From: a virus | Length of the DNA: 49,742 bases | Strand: one strand, 5' to 3' | Virus record (IMG/VR): IMGVR_UViG_3300031951_000250 | Location: 1 to 49,742 of that record | In this document: positions 14,393 through 20,943 of the stretch, piece after piece | Position numbering within the stretch: position 1 is the first letter of the stretch | Layout of the letters: each line of letters opens with the position of its first letter | Notes under the pieces: generated by a model | Seen by the model: only the letters and a program-made list of their open reading frames with translations | Told to the model about the DNA's origin: nothing | The model's database searches: none | Program-made: the position numbers and the translations under genes

Positions 14393-15750
14393 TCGACGAG
14401 ATTCTCGACGGGGCCGCGGACGTCGTGCTGGCGAATCCTCCGTACATCGTCGACCCGGACCCTGCGCGACGCGAGGCGGTTCGAGCCCGATACGAGAGTG
14501 CGGTTGCTCGCTACGGTCTCGGCGTGCCGTTTACCGAGCGGCTGTTTCAGCTCGCCCGAGAGGGCGGTTGGATCGCGCAGATCACGAGCAACGCGTTCAT
14601 GAAGCGCGAGCACGGCAAGGCGCTCGTCGAGACGGTGCTCCCGCGCTGGGACATGACGCACGTCATCGACGCCGCGGGCGCGTTCATCCCCGGACACGGG
14701 ACGCCGACGGTGATCCTCGCGGCGCGCGCTCGCGCTCCGCAGTCGCGCCACGTGCTCACGGTCATGGGCAAGTGCGGCGAGAAGACCACGCCCGCTCCGG
14801 GCGAGCCAGGGCAGGCGTGGCGCTCGATTTTGCGCGCGCTCGACGTACCGCAGGCCAACGACCCGCCGCGGGCGTACGGCATCGAGGGGGCGCGCGTGCT
14901 CGCAGACGTGCTGCGGCAGAGCAGACCGTCGAAGCTCGAGCGCAGGCTCGGCCCTCGTCTCGGCCCTGCGCTGCTCGGCGCTGCGCTCGTGCTCGCGTTC
15001 TCATCGCGTCAGTGGATTCGCGGTCTCGCGATCGGCGACGGGCTCAACGAGATCGAGGACGCGACGGGCATCGACCCGCTCGTGCGCGTCGAACTCACGG
15101 AGTCCGAGAGCGCCGAGGTGTTCGCGTTCGTCCGCAGCGTCACGCCGCCTCGCGGTCTCGCATCAACGGCGACGGCGATCGACGCCGGGCGCGCGGGCTG
15201 GGCGACGCGCGATACTGATTGGATCGGCGATCTGTACCAGGCCACGCACGAGGGCACCGTGAAGCGCGACGCATTGTGCCAAACGCCGTGGTTCGTCCGT
15301 GACCTCCTGATCCAACTCGCGCTCGATCCTGCGATCAATGAGCAGGGGCTCGACGTGCGCGTACTTGATCCGGCCTGCGGCACGGGGCACTTGCTCTGCG
15401 GCGCGTTCTGGCGGCTGTTCGATGCGCGAATGGAGTCGGGCGAACACACCGTCTACGGCGCGGCAGACGCGGCCCTCCGCTCCGTCGAGGGCATCGAACT
15501 CACACCGGAGACAGCAGCGCTCGCGCGTCTGCGCCTCGTGCTCGCGTGGGCTGACGCGACGGGGCACGGGCTCGCGCGCCTCGGACCGCGCGACGTGGCC
15601 GGCGACCGGCACACGCTGCACAACGCAGCCGAGCGCGTGCGCGTTGCGGTCGGCAACTCGCTGCTGAGCGGGTGCGCTGGTCGTCGGTTCCCAGCACCCG
15701 CGCTCGTGCCCGCGGAGCCGTTCCGTTTGACGATGGCGAGGGCGTCATGA
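14389..15750 (+). CDS. circularly permuted N6-adenine DNA methyltransferase
   Basis: This 453-aa protein has the catalytic motif IV NPPY at residues 16-19, followed by a motif V-VIII region (GGWIAQITSNAFMKREHGKA, PTVILAA) and a putative target-recognition stretch. Only near the C-terminus come the motif X-like TPWFVRDLLIQLAL (about 302-315), the AdoMet-binding motif I LDPACGTGH (326-334) and motif II VEGIEL. The typical PglX/type IIG order is I then IV; here the enzyme begins where those enzymes reach NPPY and ends just before it. The beta class also has IV before I, but these motifs look PglX-like. It probably methylates adenine in phage DNA. ATG 14389 overlaps the upstream stop. Confidence 0.8.
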   Translation: MIDEILDGAADVVLANPPYIVDPDPARREAVRARYESAVARYGLGVPFTERLFQLAREGGWIAQITSNAFMKREHGKALVETVLPRWDMTHVIDAAGAFIPGHGTPTVILAARARAPQSRHVLTVMGKCGEKTTPAPGEPGQAWRSILRALDVPQANDPPRAYGIEGARVLADVLRQSRPSKLERRLGPRLGPALLGAALVLAFSSRQWIRGLAIGDGLNEIEDATGIDPLVRVELTESESAEVFAFVRSVTPPRGLASTATAIDAGRAGWATRDTDWIGDLYQATHEGTVKRDALCQTPWFVRDLLIQLALDPAINEQGLDVRVLDPACGTGHLLCGAFWRLFDARMESGEHTVYGAADAALRSVEGIELTPETAALARLRLVLAWADATGHGLARLGPRDVAGDRHTLHNAAERVRVAVGNSLLSGCAGRRFPAPALVPAEPFRLTMARAS

Positions 15751-16127
15751 CCGCCGCGCGCGTGGTGGCGCTCCCGTCGCTGCTGAGTCCGCGGGACATC
15801 GAGGCACGCCTCGGGTGTTCGCGCAGCACGGCGTACGCTCACGCAGAGGCGTGCGCCGTGCTGCACCACGGGCGCCCTCGAGGGTGCGGCGGGCTGTTGC
15901 GGGTTACGCGCGAGGCGTGGGACAGGTACGAGCGAGAGGTGATCCTGTGCGGCTGTGGCGACGCGACGATTCCGGGTACTGGTACGCGTCGATCCGCGAC
16001 GCGAGCGGGCGCAGGGTCAAGCGCTCGACGGGCTACACCGATCGCAAGGCCGCAGAGGCAATCGCCCGCGAGTGGGAGCGCGAACTCGCCGATCCCGACG
16101 CCGCGGCGCTACGGGCCGAGACCGTAG
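15747..16127 (+). CDS. excisionase-like helix-turn-helix protein
   Basis: This 126-aa protein starts at ATG 15747, coupled to the methyltransferase stop. Residues about 10-62 resemble the MerR/HTH_17 excisionase fold (SLLSPRDIEARLGCSRSTAY, then a wing and VTREAWDRYER). It lies immediately upstream of int, where xis usually is. The reading frame stays open for 181 bp into int, so the last 60 residues are an arginine/serine-rich overlap product of doubtful function. Xis role inferred from fold and position. Confidence 0.65.
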   Translation: MTAARVVALPSLLSPRDIEARLGCSRSTAYAHAEACAVLHHGRPRGCGGLLRVTREAWDRYEREVILCGCGDATIPGTGTRRSATRAGAGSSARRATPIARPQRQSPASGSANSPIPTPRRYGPRP

Positions 16128-17221
16128 CGACGTGCCTCGAACGGTTCGTACTCGCGACCCGCAACGAGCGCACGAGGTCGTTCTACGCGCAGAAGAGCGG
16201 GCATCTCGTCGCGATCCTCGGCGCGGACACGCGGCTCTCTGACCTGCGCCCCGCGCACCTCGACGGCTACATCGCGACGCGACGCGGGCACTACGTGGTC
16301 GAGCCGAGCGAGACGCGCGAGGGCAAGCCCGTGAGCGAGCACACGATCCACAAGGAACTCGCGACCCTGCGCGCCGCGCTCACGCAGAGCGCGCGCCTCG
16401 GGCTCTACAAGGGCGATGCACGCGCGCTCGTCCCGCGCCACTCCCCCGAGTACCGCCCGCGCGAGCACTGGCTCACGCTCTCGCAGGTGCACACGCTGAT
16501 CGAGTCATTTCACACGTCCGTCGCCGATCACGCTGCGCGCGTGGCGTTCGCCGTCGCCGTGGGCGCTGAGTGGTCCGCGCTCGACCGCGCTCGACGCGAG
16601 GACATCGGCGAGGACTTCGTTCGCGTCCGCGGGACCAAGAGCGAGACGCGTGATCGCGTCGTCCCGATCGTGCTCGATTGGCAGCGCGCGCTGCTGGCGT
16701 TCGTGCGCGAGCACGCGACCGGTGAGGGCGGGCTCCTGTTCGCCCCGTGGTACTGGCGCTCGGCGCTGCTCTCGCTCGAGCGAGCCGCCGCGCGCTGCAG
16801 CCTCCCGCACACGACCTGGCACGACCTGCGGCGGACCTACGCGCAGCTCATGCGGCGCGCCGGCGCGGAGCTCGAGGATCTTGCGCCGACGTTGGGCCAC
16901 GCGAACGCGCGCGTGACCGCCGCGGTCTACGCCCGCCTTGACGTCGAGGCCCTCCGCGTGCGTCTCGCCGCCTCGACCGGGACACCGGTGGGACAAACGG
17001 ATCGGAAAGAGGCGCACCCATCGGACCCATCGGACGAGTCGCGCGGAGAGAAAGAGCGCAAATCCCCTGGTAAAAGCGGTGGGTCGTCCGGGACTCGAAC
17101 CCGGAGCCAACGGATTAAAAGTCCGCTGCATGAACTCACTTTGCGGCAGGAATCCCGCGGCGAACGCCCGCAGCCGTCGAGCGCTGGGACACCAGTGGGA
17201 CAACTGCGCCGGGTGAAGTGA
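15947..17221 (+). CDS. int: tyrosine recombinase / phage integrase
   Basis: This 424-aa protein starts at GTG 15947 with GAGAGG a few bases upstream. It has an N-terminal arm-binding fold at residues about 8-45 (DDSGYWYASIRDASGRRVKR), a SAM-like core-binding domain at about 55-165 and a catalytic domain at about 175-335. Catalytic residues visible are Lys231 (RGTKSETRDR), His292 and Arg295 (WHDLRR), His318 (LGHAN) and nucleophile Tyr328 (VYARL). The position of the first catalytic arginine reads GAEWSAL (206-212), with Glu where Arg is expected. The last 47 residues are encoded by the attP region itself, so integration would change the C-terminus. Confidence 0.92.
   Translation: MRLWRRDDSGYWYASIRDASGRRVKRSTGYTDRKAAEAIAREWERELADPDAAALRAETVATCLERFVLATRNERTRSFYAQKSGHLVAILGADTRLSDLRPAHLDGYIATRRGHYVVEPSETREGKPVSEHTIHKELATLRAALTQSARLGLYKGDARALVPRHSPEYRPREHWLTLSQVHTLIESFHTSVADHAARVAFAVAVGAEWSALDRARREDIGEDFVRVRGTKSETRDRVVPIVLDWQRALLAFVREHATGEGGLLFAPWYWRSALLSLERAAARCSLPHTTWHDLRRTYAQLMRRAGAELEDLAPTLGHANARVTAAVYARLDVEALRVRLAASTGTPVGQTDRKEAHPSDPSDESRGEKERKSPGKSGGSSGTRTRSQRIKSPLHELTLRQESRGERPQPSSAGTPVGQLRRVK
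16979..17203 (+). repeat. direct repeats flanking the att core, candidate Int arm sites
   Basis: GGGACACCGGTGGGACAA at 16979-16996 and GGGACACCAGTGGGACAA at 17186-17203 match at 17 of 18 positions and lie on either side of the tRNA-like core. Each copy contains GGGACA twice, 11 bp apart. Both lie within the int coding sequence and encode GTPVGQ. They are likely integrase arm-binding sites. Confidence 0.6.
17078..17127 (-). other. attP: attP core: 3' half of a tRNA-Lys (anticodon TTT) sequence
   Basis: Read on the minus strand, this is the anticodon arm (stem GCGGA/TCCGT around loop CTTTTAA, anticodon TTT), variable loop, T arm (CCGGG, TTCGAGT, CCCGG), acceptor strand ACGACCC and discriminator A. 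The D arm and 5' acceptor strand are absent, so it is not a tRNA gene. A tRNA 3' half beside or inside an integrase gene is the usual attP core of phages that integrate into a tRNA gene and restore it. Here it lies inside int, near residues 378-394. Confidence 0.82.
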
Positions 17222-17459
17222 TCGAGAGCGCGGGTCGTGAGCCAGCGCAGGGCGGCGAGAGGGTCGGGGAGCGGGTACACGCAGGGGCTATCGAGCGCGG
17301 CCGCACCCGGTTGCGCCGGTGAGCGACGCGCAATCGACAGCCTGAAACACAGGGAATCGAAACAATCGACACGGTAGGTGTTGCAACGTCTACCGGTCGG
17401 GTATAGGTTTCAATTCGTCGACGGGGCACGGAGCCCGCAGCCGACAGGGAGAGACGAAC
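17222..17459 (+). promoter_or_regulatory. promoter/regulatory region between attP and the second rightward operon
   Basis: This 238-bp gap has no plausible gene. CAATCGACA occurs at 17331-17339 and 17363-17371, with a related GAATCGAAA between them. A candidate promoter has TTGCAA at 17381 and TATAGG at 17402 (15-bp spacer, short). TTGCAA also occurs in the two control regions near 6963 and 7943. A ribosome site GGGAGAG precedes the first gene. Part of the gap may be the outer attP arm. Confidence 0.45.
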
Positions 17460-17645
17460 ATGACGCTCAGCGACTTCGACCACGTTCCGACCAGCGCCGC
17501 CCGCGAGATTCGCGACAGCGCGAAGCGCCTCGCCGAGAAGCACGCCGCCGAGCTTGGAGCATGCGAGCTGACCGCCGTCGCGTGGGCGACGTGGCAGGCA
17601 TACAAACTCGTTGTCGAGTACCGCGAGGCGCTCGGTTGCCGCTGA
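17460..17645 (+). CDS. hypothetical protein (61 aa)
   Basis: The protein starts at ATG 17460 after GGGAGAG. It is all helical (TSAAREIRDSAKRLAEKHAA, then TAVAWATWQAYKLVVEYREA). No family is recognised. It is the first gene of the rightward operon beside attP and, being preceded by a promoter-like region, could be expressed independently of the main early operon. Confidence 0.6.
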   Translation: MTLSDFDHVPTSAAREIRDSAKRLAEKHAAELGACELTAVAWATWQAYKLVVEYREALGCR

Positions 17646-17665
17646 CCGCCTCGCGCTCCCGTCGC

Positions 17666-17684
17666 TGCCCTCTGGGGGAGGGCA
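17666..17684 (+). other. hairpin in leader of next gene
   Basis: TGCCCTC (17666-17672) pairs with GAGGGCA (17678-17684) around a 5-nt loop, 42 bp upstream of the next start. The sequence TGCCCTCTGG at its 5' side recurs in the leader of the following gene (18362-18371). There is no T-run; a structured leader is more likely than a terminator. Confidence 0.4.
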
Positions 17685-17726
17685 ACAGCGGGCGCACGGA
17701 GCACCCGGACACAGAGGAGAGACACC

Positions 17727-18347
17727 ATGACGACCACGACGACCACCGCCAACATCGCTGACGAGACCGTTCCCAGCCTCCCGGAGCTCTGGCGTATCCG
17801 CGCCACGACCGGGCGAGTGGTCGAAGCAGCCACGTTTGCCGGGGTTCAAGCAGCGGCGGCCGTGCTTCGCGCGGAGCTTCCCGCCGCCGACATCGGCACC
17901 CCGCACCTCCGCTGCCCGGACTGCGGGATGCTCTTCGCGGCCAGCACCGAGGGGCGCGGGCGCGCTGCGGTCGCACGGCACCGCACCGGCGAGGAGTGCC
18001 GCGTCCGCTGGACCTACCGCCAGCTGCTCTGGGAGGGCAAGGCTCCGCTGAGCACCGGCGGGGCGCGCGTCCGCGAGGAGTTCCGGGCTGCGCTCGGAGC
18101 CGAGGTTGGGCCGGGAACGTTCTCCCGCGGCGGACGCGGACGGCGCTCGACGACCGGCGCTCGGGACTGGGCCCCGTTCGCGCGGATCCTCAAGTGGGAG
18201 TCGATCAAGGCGAGCAAGGCGCACACGATCGAGGCCGCGCAGGACTGCGCCGAATACGAGAGCGTCGCCACGCAGCGCACCCGCGAGCTGGCGATGCGCG
18301 CTTGGTCCTCGGCCGAGGAGATCCGCACGGCGCTCACCGCGCGCTGA
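17727..18347 (+). CDS. hypothetical protein with zinc-finger-like motif (206 aa)
   Basis: The protein starts at ATG 17727 with AGAGGAGAG upstream. An N-terminal Thr-rich stretch is followed by a helical segment and then LRCPDCGMLFAASTEGRGRA, with a later His and GEECRVRW, giving a C-x2-C ... H ... C zinc-finger-like arrangement at residues about 63-92. The C-terminus is helical (ARDWAPFARILKWESIKASK). It is likely DNA- or RNA-binding. No family is recognised. It is one of the cassette genes between attP and the lysis genes. Confidence 0.6.
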   Translation: MTTTTTTANIADETVPSLPELWRIRATTGRVVEAATFAGVQAAAAVLRAELPAADIGTPHLRCPDCGMLFAASTEGRGRAAVARHRTGEECRVRWTYRQLLWEGKAPLSTGGARVREEFRAALGAEVGPGTFSRGGRGRRSTTGARDWAPFARILKWESIKASKAHTIEAAQDCAEYESVATQRTRELAMRAWSSAEEIRTALTAR

Positions 18348-18361
18348 CTCGCACGCCTCGA

Positions 18362-18399
18362 TGCCCTCTGGCGTTGGGCGCAGTCGGGGAGGCTGCGCC
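18362..18399 (+). other. leader motif and hairpin
   Basis: TGCCCTCTGG (18362-18371) repeats the motif found at 17666. It is followed by the stem GGCGCAG (18377-18383) with CTGCGCC (18393-18399) and a 9-nt loop. The ribosome site GGAGGAGA follows before ATG 18432. A common leader element may coordinate the two genes. Confidence 0.35.
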
Positions 18400-18431
18400 G
18401 AGCGCCGGAGCTCGGAGGAGACAGAGACACC

Positions 18432-18647
18432 ATGTACACGATCGCTCGCCACTGGACCCGCGCTGAGATCAACGACGCCCACGAGGCTGCTCGCTCTGTC
18501 GGCGGGGAAGTGCGCGCCGTCCACGGACTGCCCGAGATGCCCGAGGGCCACGACGACCCGGAGGAGCTCTACGTCGCGGGCGAGCTGCGCGCCGACGGGA
18601 CGCGCGCCGTCTGGCTCCGCTCCGACGCCGGGCCGGTGCTGACGTGA
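18432..18647 (+). CDS. hypothetical protein (71 aa)
   Basis: The start is ATG 18432 after GGAGGAGACAGAGACACC. The protein begins MYTIARHWTRAEINDAHEAA and ends with a short beta segment (YVAGELRADGTRAVWLRSDA). It is acidic. No family is recognised. It is coupled to the next gene by a GTGA overlap. Confidence 0.55.
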   Translation: MYTIARHWTRAEINDAHEAARSVGGEVRAVHGLPEMPEGHDDPEELYVAGELRADGTRAVWLRSDAGPVLT

Positions 18648-19237
18648 GCGCACGCACCGAGGTGATTGCGCGGCGGCGCACGGCCGACAACATCGGCGTC
18701 GCGCTGTGGTCCGGAGGAGAGATCACCGCCACGTTCGGGCACGCGATTAAGGGCTTGCCCCTCAGGCCCGCTGCGGGCGCGAGCCTTGAGCTGCGCTTGC
18801 GTGCGGGGTGGCTCTTCGCTGGCGAGGTCGAGTTGTACGACTTCGACGAGTGCGCCACGCTCTACAAGGCCGCGCTCACGATCGCGCGACGCGGCGGAGA
18901 CCCCGGCGACGTTCGCGCGGAGTTCGCTCGGCTGATTGAGCCGAAGATCCGCTTCGCGTGGGTGACGACGGCAGCGGACCGCGACGGGTGCTGGACCGAG
19001 CAAACGGCGCGGCTCGACCGCATGCGCTGGCCCGGGGTTGTCGTCGGTCGCACCCGAGACGGGTACGAGGTTTTCTACGAGCGACGCGTCAGACACCTCA
19101 CTCGTGAGGCTACTCCACGCGTCGTCGAAGACTGCGTTCACGAAACGAGCGGCTTTCGCTGCGGCGACCAGCGCGCGCTGACGAAGTTCCTTCTTTCGAT
19201 CGTGGCCACTCCGCTCGGACAGCGAGGCGCGGCGTGA
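18644..19237 (+). CDS. hypothetical protein (197 aa)
   Basis: The protein starts at GTG 18644 (overlap). It has an N-terminal beta region (NIGVALWSGGEITATFGHAI), a helical middle and a beta-rich end with RWPGVVVGRTRDGYEVFYER. Two cysteines near the C-terminus (DCVHETSGFRCGD) could pair. No family is recognised. It is part of the attP-adjacent cassette. Confidence 0.55.
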   Translation: MSARTEVIARRRTADNIGVALWSGGEITATFGHAIKGLPLRPAAGASLELRLRAGWLFAGEVELYDFDECATLYKAALTIARRGGDPGDVRAEFARLIEPKIRFAWVTTAADRDGCWTEQTARLDRMRWPGVVVGRTRDGYEVFYERRVRHLTREATPRVVEDCVHETSGFRCGDQRALTKFLLSIVATPLGQRGAA

Positions 19238-19425
19238 GCGCACGCCGCGCCCGTGCTCGTGCTGCGATCCGCGCTCGGCTGCGGGCGCTCGACGCGAGCA
19301 ACCCGCCCCCGCGCAGGGGCAGACGACGCGCGCCGCGCCGGCTGACCTCGCGCGAGCGCAGCAACGCCGCCGAGTGGTTCGGGCTCGAGGACGCACAGGA
19401 GACGACCGATGACGACCGCCGCTGA
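19234..19425 (+). CDS. hypothetical very basic protein (63 aa)
   Basis: GTG 19234 overlaps the upstream stop. Residues 1-45 are extremely arginine-rich (RARARAAIRARLRALDASNP, then RGRRRAPRRLTSRERSN), followed by an acidic tail. It could bind nucleic acid. The biased composition alone could arise by chance in GC-rich DNA, but the overlap with both neighbours supports it. Confidence 0.5.
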   Translation: MSARRARARAAIRARLRALDASNPPPRRGRRRAPRRLTSRERSNAAEWFGLEDAQETTDDDRR

Positions 19426-19954
19426 CATGAGCCTCGCGCCTGTCGCTCGACGCACGGGCGAACTGTGGAGCGCGACCGTGGACGAGCTGCCGCAACGCGC
19501 GGGCGAGCGCATCGAGGCTGCGGTCACGCGACTGTATCGGCTGTACGACGTGGGCGGCGACGGATCCCCTGCGCCAGGGCGCTGTCTGCTGGGTGCTGGC
19601 GCGAGCGCACGCGTCGCCGACCTGATCGCGTTTGCCCGCGCTGGCGGCGAGTGCCCCATCACCGAAAGGATGCTCGCCTCGCTCTGCGCTGACCTGTTCG
19701 GGCTGCCGGGGTGCTCCGTCGTGCACTGGGCAGCGCTCGCCCGTCTCGCGCTCGAGCGAGGCCACCCCGTCCCTCGCACGCACCTCGCGGCCCTCGCAGG
19801 GGTCTCGGTCAAGCTCGTCCACAAGGAGGTGGCACAGGGCAGGCTCGCGCTCGCAAAGGCACGCGCTCGGGACAGAGGCGAGCCCGCTCGCGACGTGACG
19901 CCCGAGAGCGCCCGCGCGTGGCTGGTGTCGAGGGGTGTGGAGGGGATCGCGTGA
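19409..19954 (+). CDS. hypothetical protein with C-terminal HTH-like region (181 aa)
   Basis: ATG 19409 lies 17 bp inside the upstream gene. The protein is helical; residues about 125-150 (PRTHLAALAGVSVKLVHKEV) look like a helix-turn-helix. They are followed by VTPESARAWLVSRGVEG, a pattern seen at the ends of MerR/excisionase-like proteins. It is a possible DNA-binding regulator of the cassette. No family is recognised with certainty. Confidence 0.55.
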   Translation: MTTAADMSLAPVARRTGELWSATVDELPQRAGERIEAAVTRLYRLYDVGGDGSPAPGRCLLGAGASARVADLIAFARAGGECPITERMLASLCADLFGLPGCSVVHWAALARLALERGHPVPRTHLAALAGVSVKLVHKEVAQGRLALAKARARDRGEPARDVTPESARAWLVSRGVEGIA

Positions 19955-20679
19955 ACAGCATCGCCCAAGCTCTCGCGCAGCTCCCGCCGGAGCAGCAGTC
20001 CGAGTGGGAGGAGCTGCAACAGGGCGCAGTTGACCCGCTCGACACGCTTACGTCGTGGACGCCGGAGCATCGGCGCGCGGTGCGCGTCGGGCTCTCGGGA
20101 TGGGTGCGCGCGCAGCCTGACCCGCACTCCATGCTCGGCGTGGTCGTGTACTGGTCCCGTCGCCTCGGGGTCATGCTCGCGTGTGTCGTTGCCCGCGAGA
20201 CGCTGCGCTACGTCCCCGCTGGGGAGGCGCGCCCGTTGCTTGCGATCGAGACCGCAGAGCGGTGGGCGCGGACCGGCGCTGTCCCGCCGCTGGAGTGCAG
20301 GGATGCGGCGTACGCCTCCGAACACGTCCGATACTTGGAAACAATCGAAGCCGCACTCTCGGCAGCCGGAGGGTCCGCCGCTTGCGCGTCCATCACCGCC
20401 GCGCATTCCGCGAATGCTGTCAGCGAGGCTGCGGAGGTGTCGAAGGCCGTCGCCGCCGACAACGCAAGATGGTCGCAGAGGGCCGCTTATGAGATGCGCG
20501 CGTACATCAGCAAGGCACTCAACGCTGCAAACGCTACGGTAGAGCGTGCAGTGCGCGCCGCTGTGCCGTCCGCGCCAGGCGTCGATGGTCGAGCGTCACG
20601 CGCTGCCGAGGCTCGCAGGCTTCGCGGCGTGGTCGCCGACGCGTTGCTGGTGGGTCCGGTCGCTGAGTGGATCGGCTGA
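19951..20679 (+). CDS. hypothetical protein (242 aa)
   Basis: GTG 19951 overlaps the upstream stop (GTGA); the open frame extends further upstream but that part lies within another gene. The N-terminus is NSIAQALAQLPPEQQSEWEE, followed by helices and a second half rich in alanine (AAGGSAACASITAAHSANAV) that is coiled-coil-like. No family is recognised. It is the last gene of the rightward cassette, ending just before the terminator. Confidence 0.55.
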   Translation: MNSIAQALAQLPPEQQSEWEELQQGAVDPLDTLTSWTPEHRRAVRVGLSGWVRAQPDPHSMLGVVVYWSRRLGVMLACVVARETLRYVPAGEARPLLAIETAERWARTGAVPPLECRDAAYASEHVRYLETIEAALSAAGGSAACASITAAHSANAVSEAAEVSKAVAADNARWSQRAAYEMRAYISKALNAANATVERAVRAAVPSAPGVDGRASRAAEARRLRGVVADALLVGPVAEWIG

Positions 20680-20692
20680 CGGGAGAAACGCG

Positions 20693-20727
20693 AAAAGCCC
20701 CGCACCCTCGCGAGGGGGCCGGGGCTC
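20693..20727 (-). terminator. intrinsic terminator for the leftward late operon
   Basis: The stem AGCCCCG (20696-20702) with CGGGGCT (20720-20726) encloses an inner stem CCCTC/GAGGG. Read on the minus strand the hairpin is followed by TTTTCGCGTTT, the expected U-rich tail. On the plus strand no T-run follows, so it stops mainly leftward transcription, although the convergent operon may also use it. Confidence 0.75.
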
Positions 20728-20788
20728 GAAGAAGCACTGTCGATCCGCGTGCGAAATCGCAGCGTGTCAGCGCGAATGCGTGCTCAAT

Positions 20789-20832
20789 CCCAGCGAATAC
20801 CGCAAAACGCGATCCGCTGGGAATTTCGCTGG
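20789..20832. other. overlapping inverted repeats with two alternative pairings
   Basis: CCCAGCG (20789-20795) can pair with CGCTGGG (20815-20821), and the overlapping CCAGCGAA (20790-20797) can pair with TTCGCTGG (20825-20832). The element lies just after the last gene of the leftward operon. It may be a second termination structure or a protein site. Confidence 0.4.
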
Positions 20833-20943
20833 TCAAGCGTCGCGCTTGATCGACTCGACCCACGCGAGCGCGGGCTGCGCGATCGAGAGCAGCGCCAGGG
20901 CGCAGAGACCGAGGTAGAGACGGGCGATGGTGCGGAGGGTCAC
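20833..20943 (-). CDS. 36-residue membrane peptide
   Basis: The start is the GTG overlapping the stop of the putative endolysin gene (GTGA). The product begins TLRTIARLYLGLCALALLSI and ends WVESIKRDA. It is a short basic start followed by one hydrophobic segment of about 18 residues and AQPALA, resembling a signal peptide or single membrane span. Its place after the endolysin suggests a lysis accessory such as a tiny holin or spanin fragment; this is inferred from position. Confidence 0.45.
   Translation of the reverse strand: MTLRTIARLYLGLCALALLSIAQPALAWVESIKRDA

Noticed and set aside
17078-17127. Functional tRNA-Lys gene
   Set aside because: The D arm and 5' acceptor strand are missing; no ACGACCC complement strand follows on the plus side. 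It is a partial tRNA used as the attachment core.
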